From Bacteroides sp. UBA1773 (GTDB lineage: Bacteria > Bacteroidota > Bacteroidia > Bacteroidales > Bacteroidaceae): a stretch of 10,673 nucleotides of DNA. Made by a program: the position numbers and the translations under genes. A model generated the notes under the pieces. It saw only the letters and a program-made list of their open reading frames with translations, had not been told where the DNA came from and ran no database searches. The stretch lies in assembly GCA_002315285.1 (NCBI GenBank), contig DCGR01000050.1, positions 1 to 10,673 on the forward strand, given 5' to 3'. Numbering within the stretch: position 1 is the stretch's first letter; each line of letters begins with the position of its first letter. Shown here one piece after another: positions 1 to 7,141 of this stretch.

Positions 1-2100
1 TCATTGCCGGCTTTCGTAGCCGCTCACCACTTCGTCGTAGAGCTTCGCCCTGTCGGCATCAAAGCGTGCCAGTTCCTTCCAGGCAGCATCGCCATACACT
101 CCGGCCTCGTTGTAGTCGAACGCCTTGAACCCAATCTTGCGCAACGCACTCTTGTTGCTCATGCGGAAGTCGGCCTTGCTGATGTCGGCAAATCCCGGAT
201 TGGCCACCACCGAATGTTTGTCCTTACCCGTAGCCTTGGTCCATTCCTTCAGCGAAAGTCCGTTGAAGCTGAAATTTTCCGGATGCCAATACAAGTTCTT
301 GTCGGCATCGAAATGCACTGTAGGCCATTGCATGCCATATAGGTTGCCTTGGGTGAAGTAAAGCACATTGTTGCTGAACGTGAACGACAGATGGTCTTCC
401 ACACGTGTGGCCTCTAGCTGAGCCTTCAGGTTGTTTGCGAAAATGTTGTTGCTGATGAGGTTTTCCTTGCCATAGTGCTGGTGGAAGCCCGAGCTCTTGC
501 AGTTATACACCAGGTTGTATTGCATCTTGATGCCTGTAGAGCCTTCGTCGGTGTAAAGCCCCCAGCCGCCATAGCCAAACGAGTAGATGTCGTGGATGAC
601 ATTGTGGCTCACCTCTGTGCCTTCCGATGGGCCTAAGGTATAGACACCGCCCATGTCGCTCAGCACGCCCCAGCCAATGTGGTGGATGTGGTTGTAAAGC
701 ACCTTATTGCGCTTCGACGGACTATATTCATATCCCCAATGCCAACCCACTGACATGCCCGAATAGTAGAAGTCGGCCACTTCGTTGTGGGTGACGGAAC
801 AGTCGCTGGCCTGGAACAGCGTCATGCCCACACCCGTTGGGAACACACGGCTGCCAGCACGCAGGATGTTGTTGTCAACGACAATCTTCTTGGTCAGCAA
901 CGACTCATCGGCAGGAATCTCAATGGCACCAATCTTCACCGCACCAATGCCAAGGTCGTGGAGGTAGCTGTTGGTCAGCGCACAGTCATCGCACCCCTTC
1001 CTGATCCAGATGCCGTTGTTGCCCGTGTGTGAAATCTCGCACTTGTCCATCGTCACTCTTTCGGCATAATCCATCATCACGGCTGCATCGGTCGAGGCTG
1101 CGGCCTGTTGGGGCTCATTGCCATGGCGGGGCATGGTGAAACGGGTGTGCGACCATGTGATGCCCTCAAGGCGTATGTCGTGTGCCTTGCCCTGTTCGGT
1201 TCCCTGCACCATCACTAGTTGTTTGGCCACGGGAATCACAGCTGTGGTGTTGCTGATGGTCTCGCCAGGCCGTGGTATGTAATACAGCACCGCCTGTGCG
1301 GCATCGCAGAAAAACTCGCCCTCGGCATCGAGGAACGAAAAGTCGTTTTCGAGGAAAAACTGTGAGCAGTTCTTGCGCGACAGCACGTTCCACGGCTTCT
1401 CCAGTCCACCCGATGTGTAAAGCGCATGCTTCTCCGGGCTGTAGGAACCGAGATACCAACGTGTGATGTCCCACGCATGGAGCACCGACACCACCAGCTG
1501 ATCGTAGGTCTTGTCCTTCACCGCAGCCATGGCCACGGCAGCCTCGTCGGGAATGGAAATGGCATGGACAGCATAACCCGGATGAGAAGCGCGCGATGGC
1601 ACCGTGTCGGCCACCATCTGCACGCATTCGCCCGTAATGAAGTGGTGGTTCTCGTTCGGCGTGCGGGCACGGACAGCCCGCATGTCGTTCACATAGAGTT
1701 GCTCTATCTCGCCACCCGATGTCAGGAACTGCTGCACGTCCATGCGCCACAGTCCCGGCCTCTCTTCCTCGAACTTGGGCAGCTGCAACCCGCCGGAAAC
1801 AATCGTCTTGCCCATGCCCGCACCCGAAATCAGCAGATTCGAGTCGGATGAGGTGAACACGAGCGGACGAATTTCCGTGTACAGGCCCTCGGCCAGTCGT
1901 ATTTCTTTTCCGCCCTGCATGGAGCGGGTTTTCTCCACTGCGGCGTGAATCGAGCGCAACGGCTGCGATGACGTACCCGTTGCCGCATCATTGCCCATAG
2001 GCGAGACATACACAATCCGATTCGTGGCATCGGCCAACAAGCCATGATGGCCTGCCGTCAGTATCGTGCACAAGGCCAATGTCAGAATTTTCCTTTTCAT
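1..2100 (-). CDS. Secreted right-handed parallel beta-helix protein, GH141-like
   Basis: The 699-residue protein opens with a Sec-type signal peptide (positive MKRK, hydrophobic core to about residue 22, likely cleavage near LLA/DA), so it should be periplasmic or outer-surface. Residues 29-60 carry the VSPxGND...G(T)xxxPLRSI block typical of secreted beta-helix carbohydrate-active enzymes. From about 305 to 600 the chain shows repeated short N-rich turns (SHTGNNGIW, VTHNEVADF, VSHNVIHDI, ISNNIFANN) expected of stacked beta-helix rungs. The block at 482-555 (DMGGVYTLG, YGGWGLYTDEGS, GFHQHYGKEN) and the AGVYGDAAWK tail resemble what I recall of GH141 proteins, a family containing an alpha-L-fucosidase acting on rhamnogalacturonan II and a xylanase. 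It starts 18 bp after the DUF4923-like stop codon, so the two are probably cotranscribed. The stop codon lies at the window edge. A secreted glycan-active beta-helix protein is secure; GH141 and the substrate are inference from memory of the motifs. Confidence 0.8.
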   Translation of the reverse strand: MKRKILTLALCTILTAGHHGLLADATNRIVYVSPMGNDAATGTSSQPLRSIHAAVEKTRSMQGGKEIRLAEGLYTEIRPLVFTSSDSNLLISGAGMGKTIVSGGLQLPKFEEERPGLWRMDVQQFLTSGGEIEQLYVNDMRAVRARTPNENHHFITGECVQMVADTVPSRASHPGYAVHAISIPDEAAVAMAAVKDKTYDQLVVSVLHAWDITRWYLGSYSPEKHALYTSGGLEKPWNVLSRKNCSQFFLENDFSFLDAEGEFFCDAAQAVLYYIPRPGETISNTTAVIPVAKQLVMVQGTEQGKAHDIRLEGITWSHTRFTMPRHGNEPQQAAASTDAAVMMDYAERVTMDKCEISHTGNNGIWIRKGCDDCALTNSYLHDLGIGAVKIGAIEIPADESLLTKKIVVDNNILRAGSRVFPTGVGMTLFQASDCSVTHNEVADFYYSGMSVGWHWGYEYSPSKRNKVLYNHIHHIGWGVLSDMGGVYTLGPSEGTEVSHNVIHDIYSFGYGGWGLYTDEGSTGIKMQYNLVYNCKSSGFHQHYGKENLISNNIFANNLKAQLEATRVEDHLSFTFSNNVLYFTQGNLYGMQWPTVHFDADKNLYWHPENFSFNGLSLKEWTKATGKDKHSVVANPGFADISKADFRMSNKSALRKIGFKAFDYNEAGVYGDAAWKELARFDADRAKLYDEVVSGYESRQ

Positions 2101-2118
2101 GGCATTCCAGTTTTCAGG

Positions 2119-2718
2119 TTATTGCTGTTTTTCCAGTTCAAATCCAAGTCGCACACCTTTATAATTGCTTGCCAGCGTATTGATGGTGTTGAGCGTACTG
2201 CTTTGCTTGGCAGCAATCGTCGATACTTTTTTCAACAGTTCCAGTAGCTTGTCGGCAGCAAGCGTAATGTCCAGGGTGCCATCGAGGTTGGTAGCCACGT
2301 AAGCCGTGGCCTTGAAGCCCACCCTGCTCACCATCTGCACGGTCTTGTCGGTGTCGTTGAACGAATAGGTGCCGCTTAGCAATGTCTTGCTTGCATTCTT
2401 GATGGTGAATGTTGAGTCCTGCGCAAATGTCATGGTCATGTTTTCTATCTTCACCTTCTTATAAATAGGAAGCAACTTCTGCTCCACCTTTTGCGCTGCC
2501 AGTTCGCCACCAGCCTGCATCAGGGCATTGTCGCTCATCAGCTGGCACTGGGGAGCCGAGTACTTCCACGTACCTACAATCGACGACACGGTGGTGGCCT
2601 TGTCGCCAACTACATTGTTCAACACTCCACCCAGCAGCGATTTCAAGTCCTGAGCATTTGCCTGCGACACCATCATGAGCATCGACAGTACACAAACCAA
2701 TCTAATTACCTTTTTCAT
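2119..2718 (-). CDS. DUF4923-like secreted lipocalin-like protein
   Basis: This 199-residue protein has a clear signal peptide: MKK, a hydrophobic stretch to residue 18, and an ANA/QD cleavage site after residue 22. The mature part starts with a short helical segment (DLKSLLGGVLNNVVG), then SSIVGTWKY at 45-53, the motif that often opens lipocalin-like beta-barrels, and then alternating strands (MTMTFAQDSTFTI, GTYSFNDTDKTVQMV). The C-terminal third is helical (LLELLKKVSTIA). This arrangement matches my memory of DUF4923, a Bacteroidota family without an assigned function. It is the first gene after the divergent promoter and lies 18 bp upstream of the beta-helix gene. A role as a small periplasmic binding or envelope protein is a guess; no catalytic residues are evident. 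Confidence 0.8.
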   Translation of the reverse strand: MKKVIRLVCVLSMLMMVSQANAQDLKSLLGGVLNNVVGDKATTVSSIVGTWKYSAPQCQLMSDNALMQAGGELAAQKVEQKLLPIYKKVKIENMTMTFAQDSTFTIKNASKTLLSGTYSFNDTDKTVQMVSRVGFKATAYVATNLDGTLDITLAADKLLELLKKVSTIAAKQSSTLNTINTLASNYKGVRLGFELEKQQ

Positions 2719-2740
2719 AACAATAAGTTTTTTGAATGTT

Positions 2741-2770
2741 TCTGCAAAAATATAAAATTACCTACTTTTG
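2741..2770 (+). promoter_or_regulatory. Probable rlmH promoter
   Basis: TACTTTTG at 2763-2770 fits TAnnTTTG. TCTG at 2741-2744, 18 bp upstream, is a weak -33 element. The start site would be near 2776, giving a leader of about 17 nt before the ATG at 2793. This also argues against translation from the in-frame ATG at 2736, which lies upstream of this promoter. Confidence 0.5.
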
Positions 2771-2777
2771 TGGCAAG
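2745..2777 (-). promoter_or_regulatory. Promoter of the DUF4923-like / beta-helix operon
   Basis: On the minus strand, TATTTTTG at 2752-2745 matches the Bacteroidota -7 consensus TAnnTTTG exactly. CTTG at 2777-2774 sits 21 bp upstream and fits a -33 TTTG-like element. Transcription would start around 2738-2740 and leave a leader of about 20 nt before the ATG at 2718, usual for the phylum. It overlaps the rlmH promoter on the other strand. Confidence 0.6.
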
Positions 2778-2792
2778 AAATTAAAACTATTT

Positions 2793-3266
2793 ATGAAAAT
2801 AACCCTGTTATTGGTAGGACAGACGGCCAACAAACACATCTCTGCACTCATCGACGAATACATCGAACGCATCAGCCACTACATCGGTTTCAACATTGAA
2901 ACCATCCCGGAACTGAAGAACACCAGGAACCTCAGCGAGGAACAACAGAAGGAGAAAGAGGCCGAACTCATTGTGAAAGCCCTGCAAACTGCCGACTTCG
3001 TGGTGCTTCTCGACGAACATGGACGCGAACTCCGTTCCATCGAACTGGCCGACTGGATGCGCCACAAGATGCAAACCGTGCCTCGCCGCGTGGTGCTCAT
3101 CATCGGTGGTCCCTATGGTTTTGCCGAAAGCATCTACCGGCTGGCACACGAAAAATTGTCGCTCTCGCGTATGACTTTCTCCCACCAGATGGTGCGGCTC
3201 ATCGTTGTGGAGCAAATCTACCGCGCCTTCACCATCATTCGAGGAGAGCCTTATCACCACGAATAA
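2793..3266 (+). CDS. rlmH: 23S rRNA (pseudouridine1915-N3)-methyltransferase RlmH
   Basis: RlmH uses S-adenosylmethionine to methylate pseudouridine 1915 in helix 69 of 23S rRNA, on assembled 70S ribosomes in the cytoplasm. The 157-residue product is close to the 155 residues of the E. coli protein. It shows the family landmarks: KITLLLVG at the start, LLDEHGRE at 72-79, the SAM-binding knot loop IIGGPYGF at 103-110, LSLSRMTFSHQMVR at 122-135, and the C-terminal EQIYRAFTIIRGEPYHHE that closes over the active site. I chose the ATG at 2793 because MKITLLLVG is the conserved N-terminus; an in-frame ATG at 2736 would add 19 residues unlike the family. It is monocistronic here, divergent from the DUF4923-like gene and convergent with the GH92 gene. 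Confidence 0.97.
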   Translation: MKITLLLVGQTANKHISALIDEYIERISHYIGFNIETIPELKNTRNLSEEQQKEKEAELIVKALQTADFVVLLDEHGRELRSIELADWMRHKMQTVPRRVVLIIGGPYGFAESIYRLAHEKLSLSRMTFSHQMVRLIVVEQIYRAFTIIRGEPYHHE

Positions 3267-3310
3267 GCAGAAATCGCACAATCATTCACGCCATTCCATT
3301 CGTAACTGAC

Positions 3311-3373
3311 TCGAATAGCTTTCCATAATCCATTATGTAATAGTATATTGCTGTGAAATAGCAGTCGATTCGA
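3311..3373 (+). other. Possible three-way-junction RNA fold downstream of rlmH
   Basis: Three nested complementarities lie within 63 nt. TCGAAT (3311-3316) pairs with ATTCGA (3368-3373) as a closing stem. Inside it, CATAA/TTATG (3324-3328 and 3333-3337) can form a 5-bp hairpin with a 4-nt loop. TTGCT/AGCAG (3348-3352 and 3360-3364) can form a second hairpin with a 7-nt loop and one G-U pair. The stems are short and AT-rich. It could be a structured 3' UTR of rlmH or chance; no promoter for a separate RNA was seen. Confidence 0.2.
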
Positions 3374-3482
3374 TGATTGGGTCCTACATTTCAACTGCCA
3401 ACCATAAACCACTGATTTCAAGTAAATTAATAGTGAATATAATTGTCTGTGATTTTCATGTGAATCCACCTGTTGCCTTACT

Positions 3483-3515
3483 CTGTGCGCAAAGGATGTA
3501 GCAGTCGGCACACAG
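3483..3515 (-). repeat. 8-bp stem-loop in the GH92 3' region
   Basis: On the minus strand CTGTGTGC (3515-3508) can pair with GCGCACAG (3490-3483) across a 17-nt loop, with one G-U pair. It lies about 155 nt beyond the GH92 stop. There is no following T-run, so it does not qualify as a standard intrinsic terminator. Confidence 0.25.
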
Positions 3516-3669
3516 CCTCCATGAAATAGCCATGATTAAACTTTATATATTCCTTGTAATCAGTTACACTATAATCATTTCATCCTTTCATCAACACGAT
3601 TCGCAACGATGGAATTGGAAGGTAATACAACTCTCGTCCTATGGAATGGCACAATTCTGGTAGAGCGAT

Positions 3670-5955
3670 TTATCGGCCTACAGGTTCAGCTCCCATACGG
3701 AGGATAAGCTCACCACCCTTCACAATGTCGGCATGATCCAGTTGGAGGCGACTGAGTGACTGTCCGTTCAGCTCGGCCGTCTGGATATAGATGTCGGTAG
3801 GCGAATTATTCTCCGCCTTGATGACAAATGTTTTGCCATCGGCCACACGGATTTTCACCTCATCGAACACCGGACTCGTTATTTCGTAAGTTGTCTCACC
3901 CGGACACACAGGGTGTATGCCGCAGGCAGCCAGCACATACCAAGCCGACATCTGTCCACAGTCTTCATTTCCCACCAAGCCTTCCACACAGTTCCTGTAG
4001 GCGTTGGCGCAGATCTTGCGCGTCCATTGCTGGGTGAGCCAGGGAGCCCCAAGGCGGTTGAACAGGAACGGAATGTGGTGAACAGGCTCATTGGCGTGGT
4101 TGTAGTATGAGTTCCAGTGGAAATCGTCGGGAGTAGCTTCGAAGAATGCGGTAAGGTCGGCCAAGGCCGCCTCACGTCCTCCCAGCAATTCCACCAGTCC
4201 GTCGATGTCGTGAGGCACGAACCACCCCTGCTGATAAGCATTGCTCTCCACACATCCATACCCGTCGGTGAGCCTGCCGTTCGCCGGCCATTCCATCCAC
4301 CTGCCATCCTCAAGGCGCGGCCTGAACCATTTTTTTTCAGCATCGAATATCCGCTTGTAAGCCATCGAATTTTCATAGTAGCGGGCCGCTATTTCCTCGT
4401 GTCCGGTCATTTCAGCAAATCGTCCCAGACACCAGTCGCCGTATGCATCCTCCAGCGTTGTCGATATGCTGCCCGGATTATATCCCAGCGCAGGGTCTAT
4501 GCCTGTGGCCGATGTACGTTCACCTATTTCGAGAGCCCGCTCCGCGTCAAAGTCGCTGATGCCTTTCGCGTATGCGTCGGCAACGACCGACAGGGCCGGA
4601 TGCCCCACCATACATCCGGAATAGGCATTCACAATCTCCCAGCGTTCGAAATATCCTTTGCCCGACTCATCGGCCAAGGTAATGAGCGTGTTGATGAGGT
4701 CGTGAGTCACTTCCGGATAGACCAGTGTGGCAAGAGGCATCTGACTTCTGAACACATCCCATCCACTGAAAATGGTCCGCTTCACGAAATCGTGGTTGGG
4801 TGAGTGAATGGCTCCGTCGCCTCCCACATAACGTCCATCCACATCGGCAAAAATGCGCGGATCAATCATGGTGTGATAGAGAGCTGTGTAGAAAATGGTT
4901 CGTTCGTCGTCCGTGCCACCCCTTATTTCCATCCGTCCGAGAGCATCGTTCCATAGCGCGCGTGCTTCGCTCCTCACCCGTTCGAACGATTTGTCGGCTA
5001 TCTCTGAGCGGAGATTGTTTCTGGCTCCTTGAATGTCAACATACGAAATGCCAACACGGAGTGTGATTCGCTCGTCCTTTTGGGTTGGAAACTGGGTGTA
5101 GAAACCTATGTGTGTGCCATCCAGACTGTCGGTTTCGGTCACGAGTTCAGCCTCGCTCACCTTGTCCAGAAATTCGCGGCTCACCATTTCGTCGCGATGG
5201 AATGTCATGCCGGCAGGTATGTCGGCGCTCCAGAAACCATAATCGGTGAACGGGCGACTGAACCGGGCATGGAAGTAAACCGTATAGTCGGCTTTTCCTC
5301 CGCCATGACCCCATCCGCCACCTTCGGGAGGGCAGTACATCCATCCCTCGATGGTGTGTCTGTCCACCACCCTCACATGCTGGCGGGTGGACGATCCGCC
5401 AACCCTTCGGGCAAGGTCTATCTGTATCCTCGAATCCTCACATTCGGGAAACGTGAACTGCAGGATGCCGCTATGCGGGGCAGCAGAAGCTTCCACCCGA
5501 ATGTCATAATCGGTGAGGCGGGCAGCGTAGTAGCCGGCTTCAGCCGTTTCGGTGGATTTGTCGAAATGCGAGCGCCAGCCTTTCACAGAGCCATCGGCCA
5601 GTCCGGCAGTCTTATACATGGGTCCGGTGGTAGGCATCACCAGCAAATTCCCGAAATCGCCATACCAGCCAATGCCGCTCATCTGCGTAAAGGCAAAGCC
5701 CTCCAGTGTTTCGTGCTCATAGCTGTAGCCTGGGCCGTTGTCGCCTCCAGTAATGGTGTTCGGACTCACCTGCACCATACCCCAAGGAGTGGTAGCACCC
5801 GGGAATGTTTTTCCCAAGCCATGATACACGCCAGCCAAGTCGGTGCTGGTGCTGGCTCCAATGAAAGGATTCACATAATCGGCTGGCGTAATTCGTGCGC
5901 ACGAACATACTAACGGTATTATCAAAGCTGCGGAAATGATTGGATGAAATTTCAT
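3670..5955 (-). CDS. GH92 family alpha-mannosidase, lipoprotein
   Basis: This 761-residue enzyme should release mannose from alpha-mannosides such as N-glycans or yeast mannan; GH92 enzymes are calcium-dependent, inverting exo-mannosidases. The leader MKFHPIISAALIIPLVCSC ends in a plausible lipobox with Cys19. The N-terminal beta-sandwich begins at DYVNPFIGAS (26-35), followed by GLGKTFPGATTPWGMVQVSP. The catalytic (alpha/alpha)6 half contains SGWDVFRSQMPL (397-408), the ESNAYQQGWFVPHD block (570-583), where I place the general-acid Glu, HANEP (620-624) and GNEDCGQMSAWYVLAACG (662-679), which should include the catalytic base. Length fits the family. The same frame stays open up to 6342, but that would read through the upstream gene and the promoter, so the start is 5955 or possibly 5982 (nine residues longer). 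It is transcribed from its own promoter. The family is secure; linkage specificity is not known. Confidence 0.94.
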   Translation of the reverse strand: MKFHPIISAALIIPLVCSCARITPADYVNPFIGASTSTDLAGVYHGLGKTFPGATTPWGMVQVSPNTITGGDNGPGYSYEHETLEGFAFTQMSGIGWYGDFGNLLVMPTTGPMYKTAGLADGSVKGWRSHFDKSTETAEAGYYAARLTDYDIRVEASAAPHSGILQFTFPECEDSRIQIDLARRVGGSSTRQHVRVVDRHTIEGWMYCPPEGGGWGHGGGKADYTVYFHARFSRPFTDYGFWSADIPAGMTFHRDEMVSREFLDKVSEAELVTETDSLDGTHIGFYTQFPTQKDERITLRVGISYVDIQGARNNLRSEIADKSFERVRSEARALWNDALGRMEIRGGTDDERTIFYTALYHTMIDPRIFADVDGRYVGGDGAIHSPNHDFVKRTIFSGWDVFRSQMPLATLVYPEVTHDLINTLITLADESGKGYFERWEIVNAYSGCMVGHPALSVVADAYAKGISDFDAERALEIGERTSATGIDPALGYNPGSISTTLEDAYGDWCLGRFAEMTGHEEIAARYYENSMAYKRIFDAEKKWFRPRLEDGRWMEWPANGRLTDGYGCVESNAYQQGWFVPHDIDGLVELLGGREAALADLTAFFEATPDDFHWNSYYNHANEPVHHIPFLFNRLGAPWLTQQWTRKICANAYRNCVEGLVGNEDCGQMSAWYVLAACGIHPVCPGETTYEITSPVFDEVKIRVADGKTFVIKAENNSPTDIYIQTAELNGQSLSRLQLDHADIVKGGELILRMGAEPVGR

Positions 5956-6006
5956 GGATAGGATGTTTTTGACGTTTTCCATAACTGTTTCATAAGAAAG
6001 TGCAGG

Positions 6007-6038
6007 CAAAGATAAGTCAAATAATCGACATCTACAGA
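6007..6038 (-). promoter_or_regulatory. Promoter of the GH92 gene
   Basis: On the minus strand TATCTTTG (6014-6007) matches TAnnTTTG exactly, and TCTG (6038-6035) lies 20 bp upstream as a -33-like element. Transcription would begin near 6000, giving a leader of about 45 nt to the ATG at 5955 or 18 nt to the alternative ATG at 5982. Its position excludes any GH92 start further upstream. Confidence 0.6.
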
Positions 6039-6105
6039 TCATCCTGCCATTTTCCAATCCATGGCAACTATTTAGGCCAAGAATCAATGCTATTGCTATG
6101 CATGA

Positions 6106-6141
6106 AATCGTCACTTCACAACACACTGATAATTGACGACT
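6106..6141 (-). repeat. Inverted repeat upstream of the GH92 promoter
   Basis: AATCGTCA (6106-6113) and TGACGACT (6134-6141) form an 8-bp stem on the minus strand with one G-U pair and a 20-nt loop. It lies 38 nt beyond the lipoprotein stop and about 70 bp upstream of the GH92 -33 element. It could be part of the 3' end of the upstream operon or a regulator site. No T-run follows. Confidence 0.3.
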
Positions 6142-6179
6142 GAAAACTTGCAATTGCTCCGCTGCAGGCACTTGGTCTG

Positions 6180-6809
6180 TCATGGGATCCACTTCCGTAC
6201 GATCCTCGTCAGCTTTCCATTGGTTACTGTGACTAGGGTGTTGATGTCGTGAAATTCCTGCTTGTAGTTGACAAGTGTGCTTAGGTAGGACTGGTGATTG
6301 TCGGTAATGGTGTCGTAGGGGTCTTTGAAGTCGTTGCCACAATCGATAAGGGTGAAGTCATTGGAAAGAGGTAAATCCACTCGACCTAAATTGGTGTAGA
6401 TGGAATGGCCGTCGAACTGCATGGCCCGGTAGGTGCCTCCTTCGTAGGCATCGAGGTAAGCTCCTCCTTCCTCTAATCCTCCGTTGATGGTGACTTGTCC
6501 GTTTCCTTCGGTTTTTTTGCTGGCAACAACCAGTAGGATGCCATTATACGACAGTGTGTCGCCCTCCGACAACTGATGTATCTCCATTGCATCATAGAGA
6601 TCCTCCGAAAAGACTGTCATTGTGAGCGTACGCGAAGTCCAGTCGAAATCGGTGGAGGTGAACTGAGCTGCCACGGTAGCATCTGTCAGCCTGTCAATCT
6701 GTATGGCGGGTGGAAGGGTCGTGACACAACGATGTGTGGCTGTTTGACTACAGGCGGCCAGCAGGAGTGTTGTCGTGGCGGCAACTGATAGGAGTAGGTG
6801 TTGTTTCAT
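6180..6809 (-). CDS. Lipoprotein of unknown function
   Basis: The 209-residue product has a lipoprotein signal: MKQH, a hydrophobic stretch, then LLAAC with the lipidated Cys at position 20. I do not recognise the family. The mature part looks all-beta, with alternating polar and hydrophobic residues (TLTMTVFSEDLYD at 61-73, GILLVVASKK at 90-99, GQVTINGG at 104-111). It has a GGAYLDAYEGGTYRAMQFDG segment (115-134) and a LIDCGND turn with a second Cys at 157. The end, GKLTRIVRKWIP, is a beta strand that often closes a barrel-like domain. The start lies 27 bp after the STAS stop, so it is probably the last gene of the partner-switching operon. It could be an envelope target or accessory of that system, but only position supports this. 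Its TGA overlaps an ATG (ATGA at 6183-6180) that opens no credible gene. Confidence 0.85.
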   Translation of the reverse strand: MKQHLLLSVAATTTLLLAACSQTATHRCVTTLPPAIQIDRLTDATVAAQFTSTDFDWTSRTLTMTVFSEDLYDAMEIHQLSEGDTLSYNGILLVVASKKTEGNGQVTINGGLEEGGAYLDAYEGGTYRAMQFDGHSIYTNLGRVDLPLSNDFTLIDCGNDFKDPYDTITDNHQSYLSTLVNYKQEFHDINTLVTVTNGKLTRIVRKWIP

Positions 6810-6836
6810 TGTGTGATATGCATGGATTTGACGCAG

Positions 6837-7139
6837 TCACACGATGTCGAACACTCGGCTGAAAGTGGTGTCATCCAGCACCTCCATCACATCTGATGTG
6901 ACATTTGTGAGCGTCATGTGTCCTCCTTCGTTCTTGCAGTTTTTGTAGATGGTGATGAGCTGCCGAAGTCCCGACGATGCGATGTATTCGAGTCGTGAGC
7001 AATCGATGGTTATCTCCTTGTCGGCATGTTTCAGTATTTTTTCCACTTCGTTTTGGATTTCTTCCGTTGCCGGTGTGTCAAGTTCTCCGATCAAACGTAC
7101 ATTCACACTCTTTTCCGATACTTTATATTCGATTTTCAT
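6837..7139 (-). CDS. STAS-domain anti-sigma factor antagonist (RsbV/SpoIIAA-like)
   Basis: This 100-residue single-domain protein is a cytoplasmic switch: unphosphorylated STAS proteins of this class bind an RsbW-like kinase or another partner, and phosphorylation on a conserved Ser blocks binding. The family pattern is clear: VNVRLIGELDTPATEEI (12-28, like GELD in SpoIIAA), ITIDCSRLEYIASSGLRQL (43-61), and the C-terminal LTNVTSDVMEVLDDTTFSRVFDI. Ser55, the first Ser of ASSGL, aligns with SpoIIAA Ser58, the phosphorylation site; the usual preceding Asp is Ala54 here. The start is the ATG at 7139, giving the conserved MKIEYKVSEKSV N-terminus; the frame stays open upstream only by running inside the phosphatase gene. 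It begins 2 bp after the phosphatase stop codon, so the two should be translationally linked and function as a pair. Confidence 0.94.
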   Translation of the reverse strand: MKIEYKVSEKSVNVRLIGELDTPATEEIQNEVEKILKHADKEITIDCSRLEYIASSGLRQLITIYKNCKNEGGHMTLTNVTSDVMEVLDDTTFSRVFDIV

Positions 7140-7141
7140 AT

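Larger units (their letters stand above)
3290..3650. repeat. 10-bp inverted repeat bounding the gene-free region
   Basis: GCCATTCCAT at 3290-3299 is repeated exactly as its reverse complement ATGGAATGGC at 3641-3650. Read on each gene's own sense strand, the same 10-mer begins 23 nt after the rlmH stop and 19 nt after the GH92 stop. A 7-bp direct repeat GCACAAT also occurs near both ends (3276-3282 and 3649-3655). The repeats are certain. A decayed MITE-like element or shared 3'-end signals are possible readings, but chance is not excluded for repeats this short. Confidence 0.35.
3267..3669. other. AT-rich gene-free region between convergent genes
   Basis: About 400 bp with visibly higher AT content than its neighbours. 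No frame gives a convincing protein. The longest, on the minus strand from 3511 to 3254, runs into the end of rlmH and has a composition unlike a folded protein. No strong hairpin followed by a T-run was found, so termination signals for rlmH and the GH92 gene are not obvious. The region contains the inverted repeats listed separately. Confidence 0.6.

Noticed and set aside
2736..2792. Upstream ATG for rlmH at 2736
   Set aside because: The added 19 residues do not match the family and the codon lies upstream of the predicted promoter; MKITLLLVG at 2793 is the conserved N-terminus.
3254..3511. 85-codon open frame on the minus strand in the gene-free region
   Set aside because: It overlaps the end of rlmH, has no recognisable motif or convincing start context, and its composition looks random.
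3555..3568. TGTAA/TTACA hairpin as a terminator
   Set aside because: The stem is only 5 bp, AT-rich, and no T-run follows on either strand.
5029..5913. 294-codon open frame on the plus strand inside the GH92 gene
   Set aside because: It is antisense to a well-supported gene, has no recognisable motif, and is explained by codon bias of the opposite strand.
5956..6342. In-frame N-terminal extension of the GH92 gene to 6342 or to the ATG at 6183
   Set aside because: It would run through the 3' end of the lipoprotein gene and the promoter at 6007-6038, adds residues unlike any protein domain, and places the clear lipoprotein leader in the middle of the chain.
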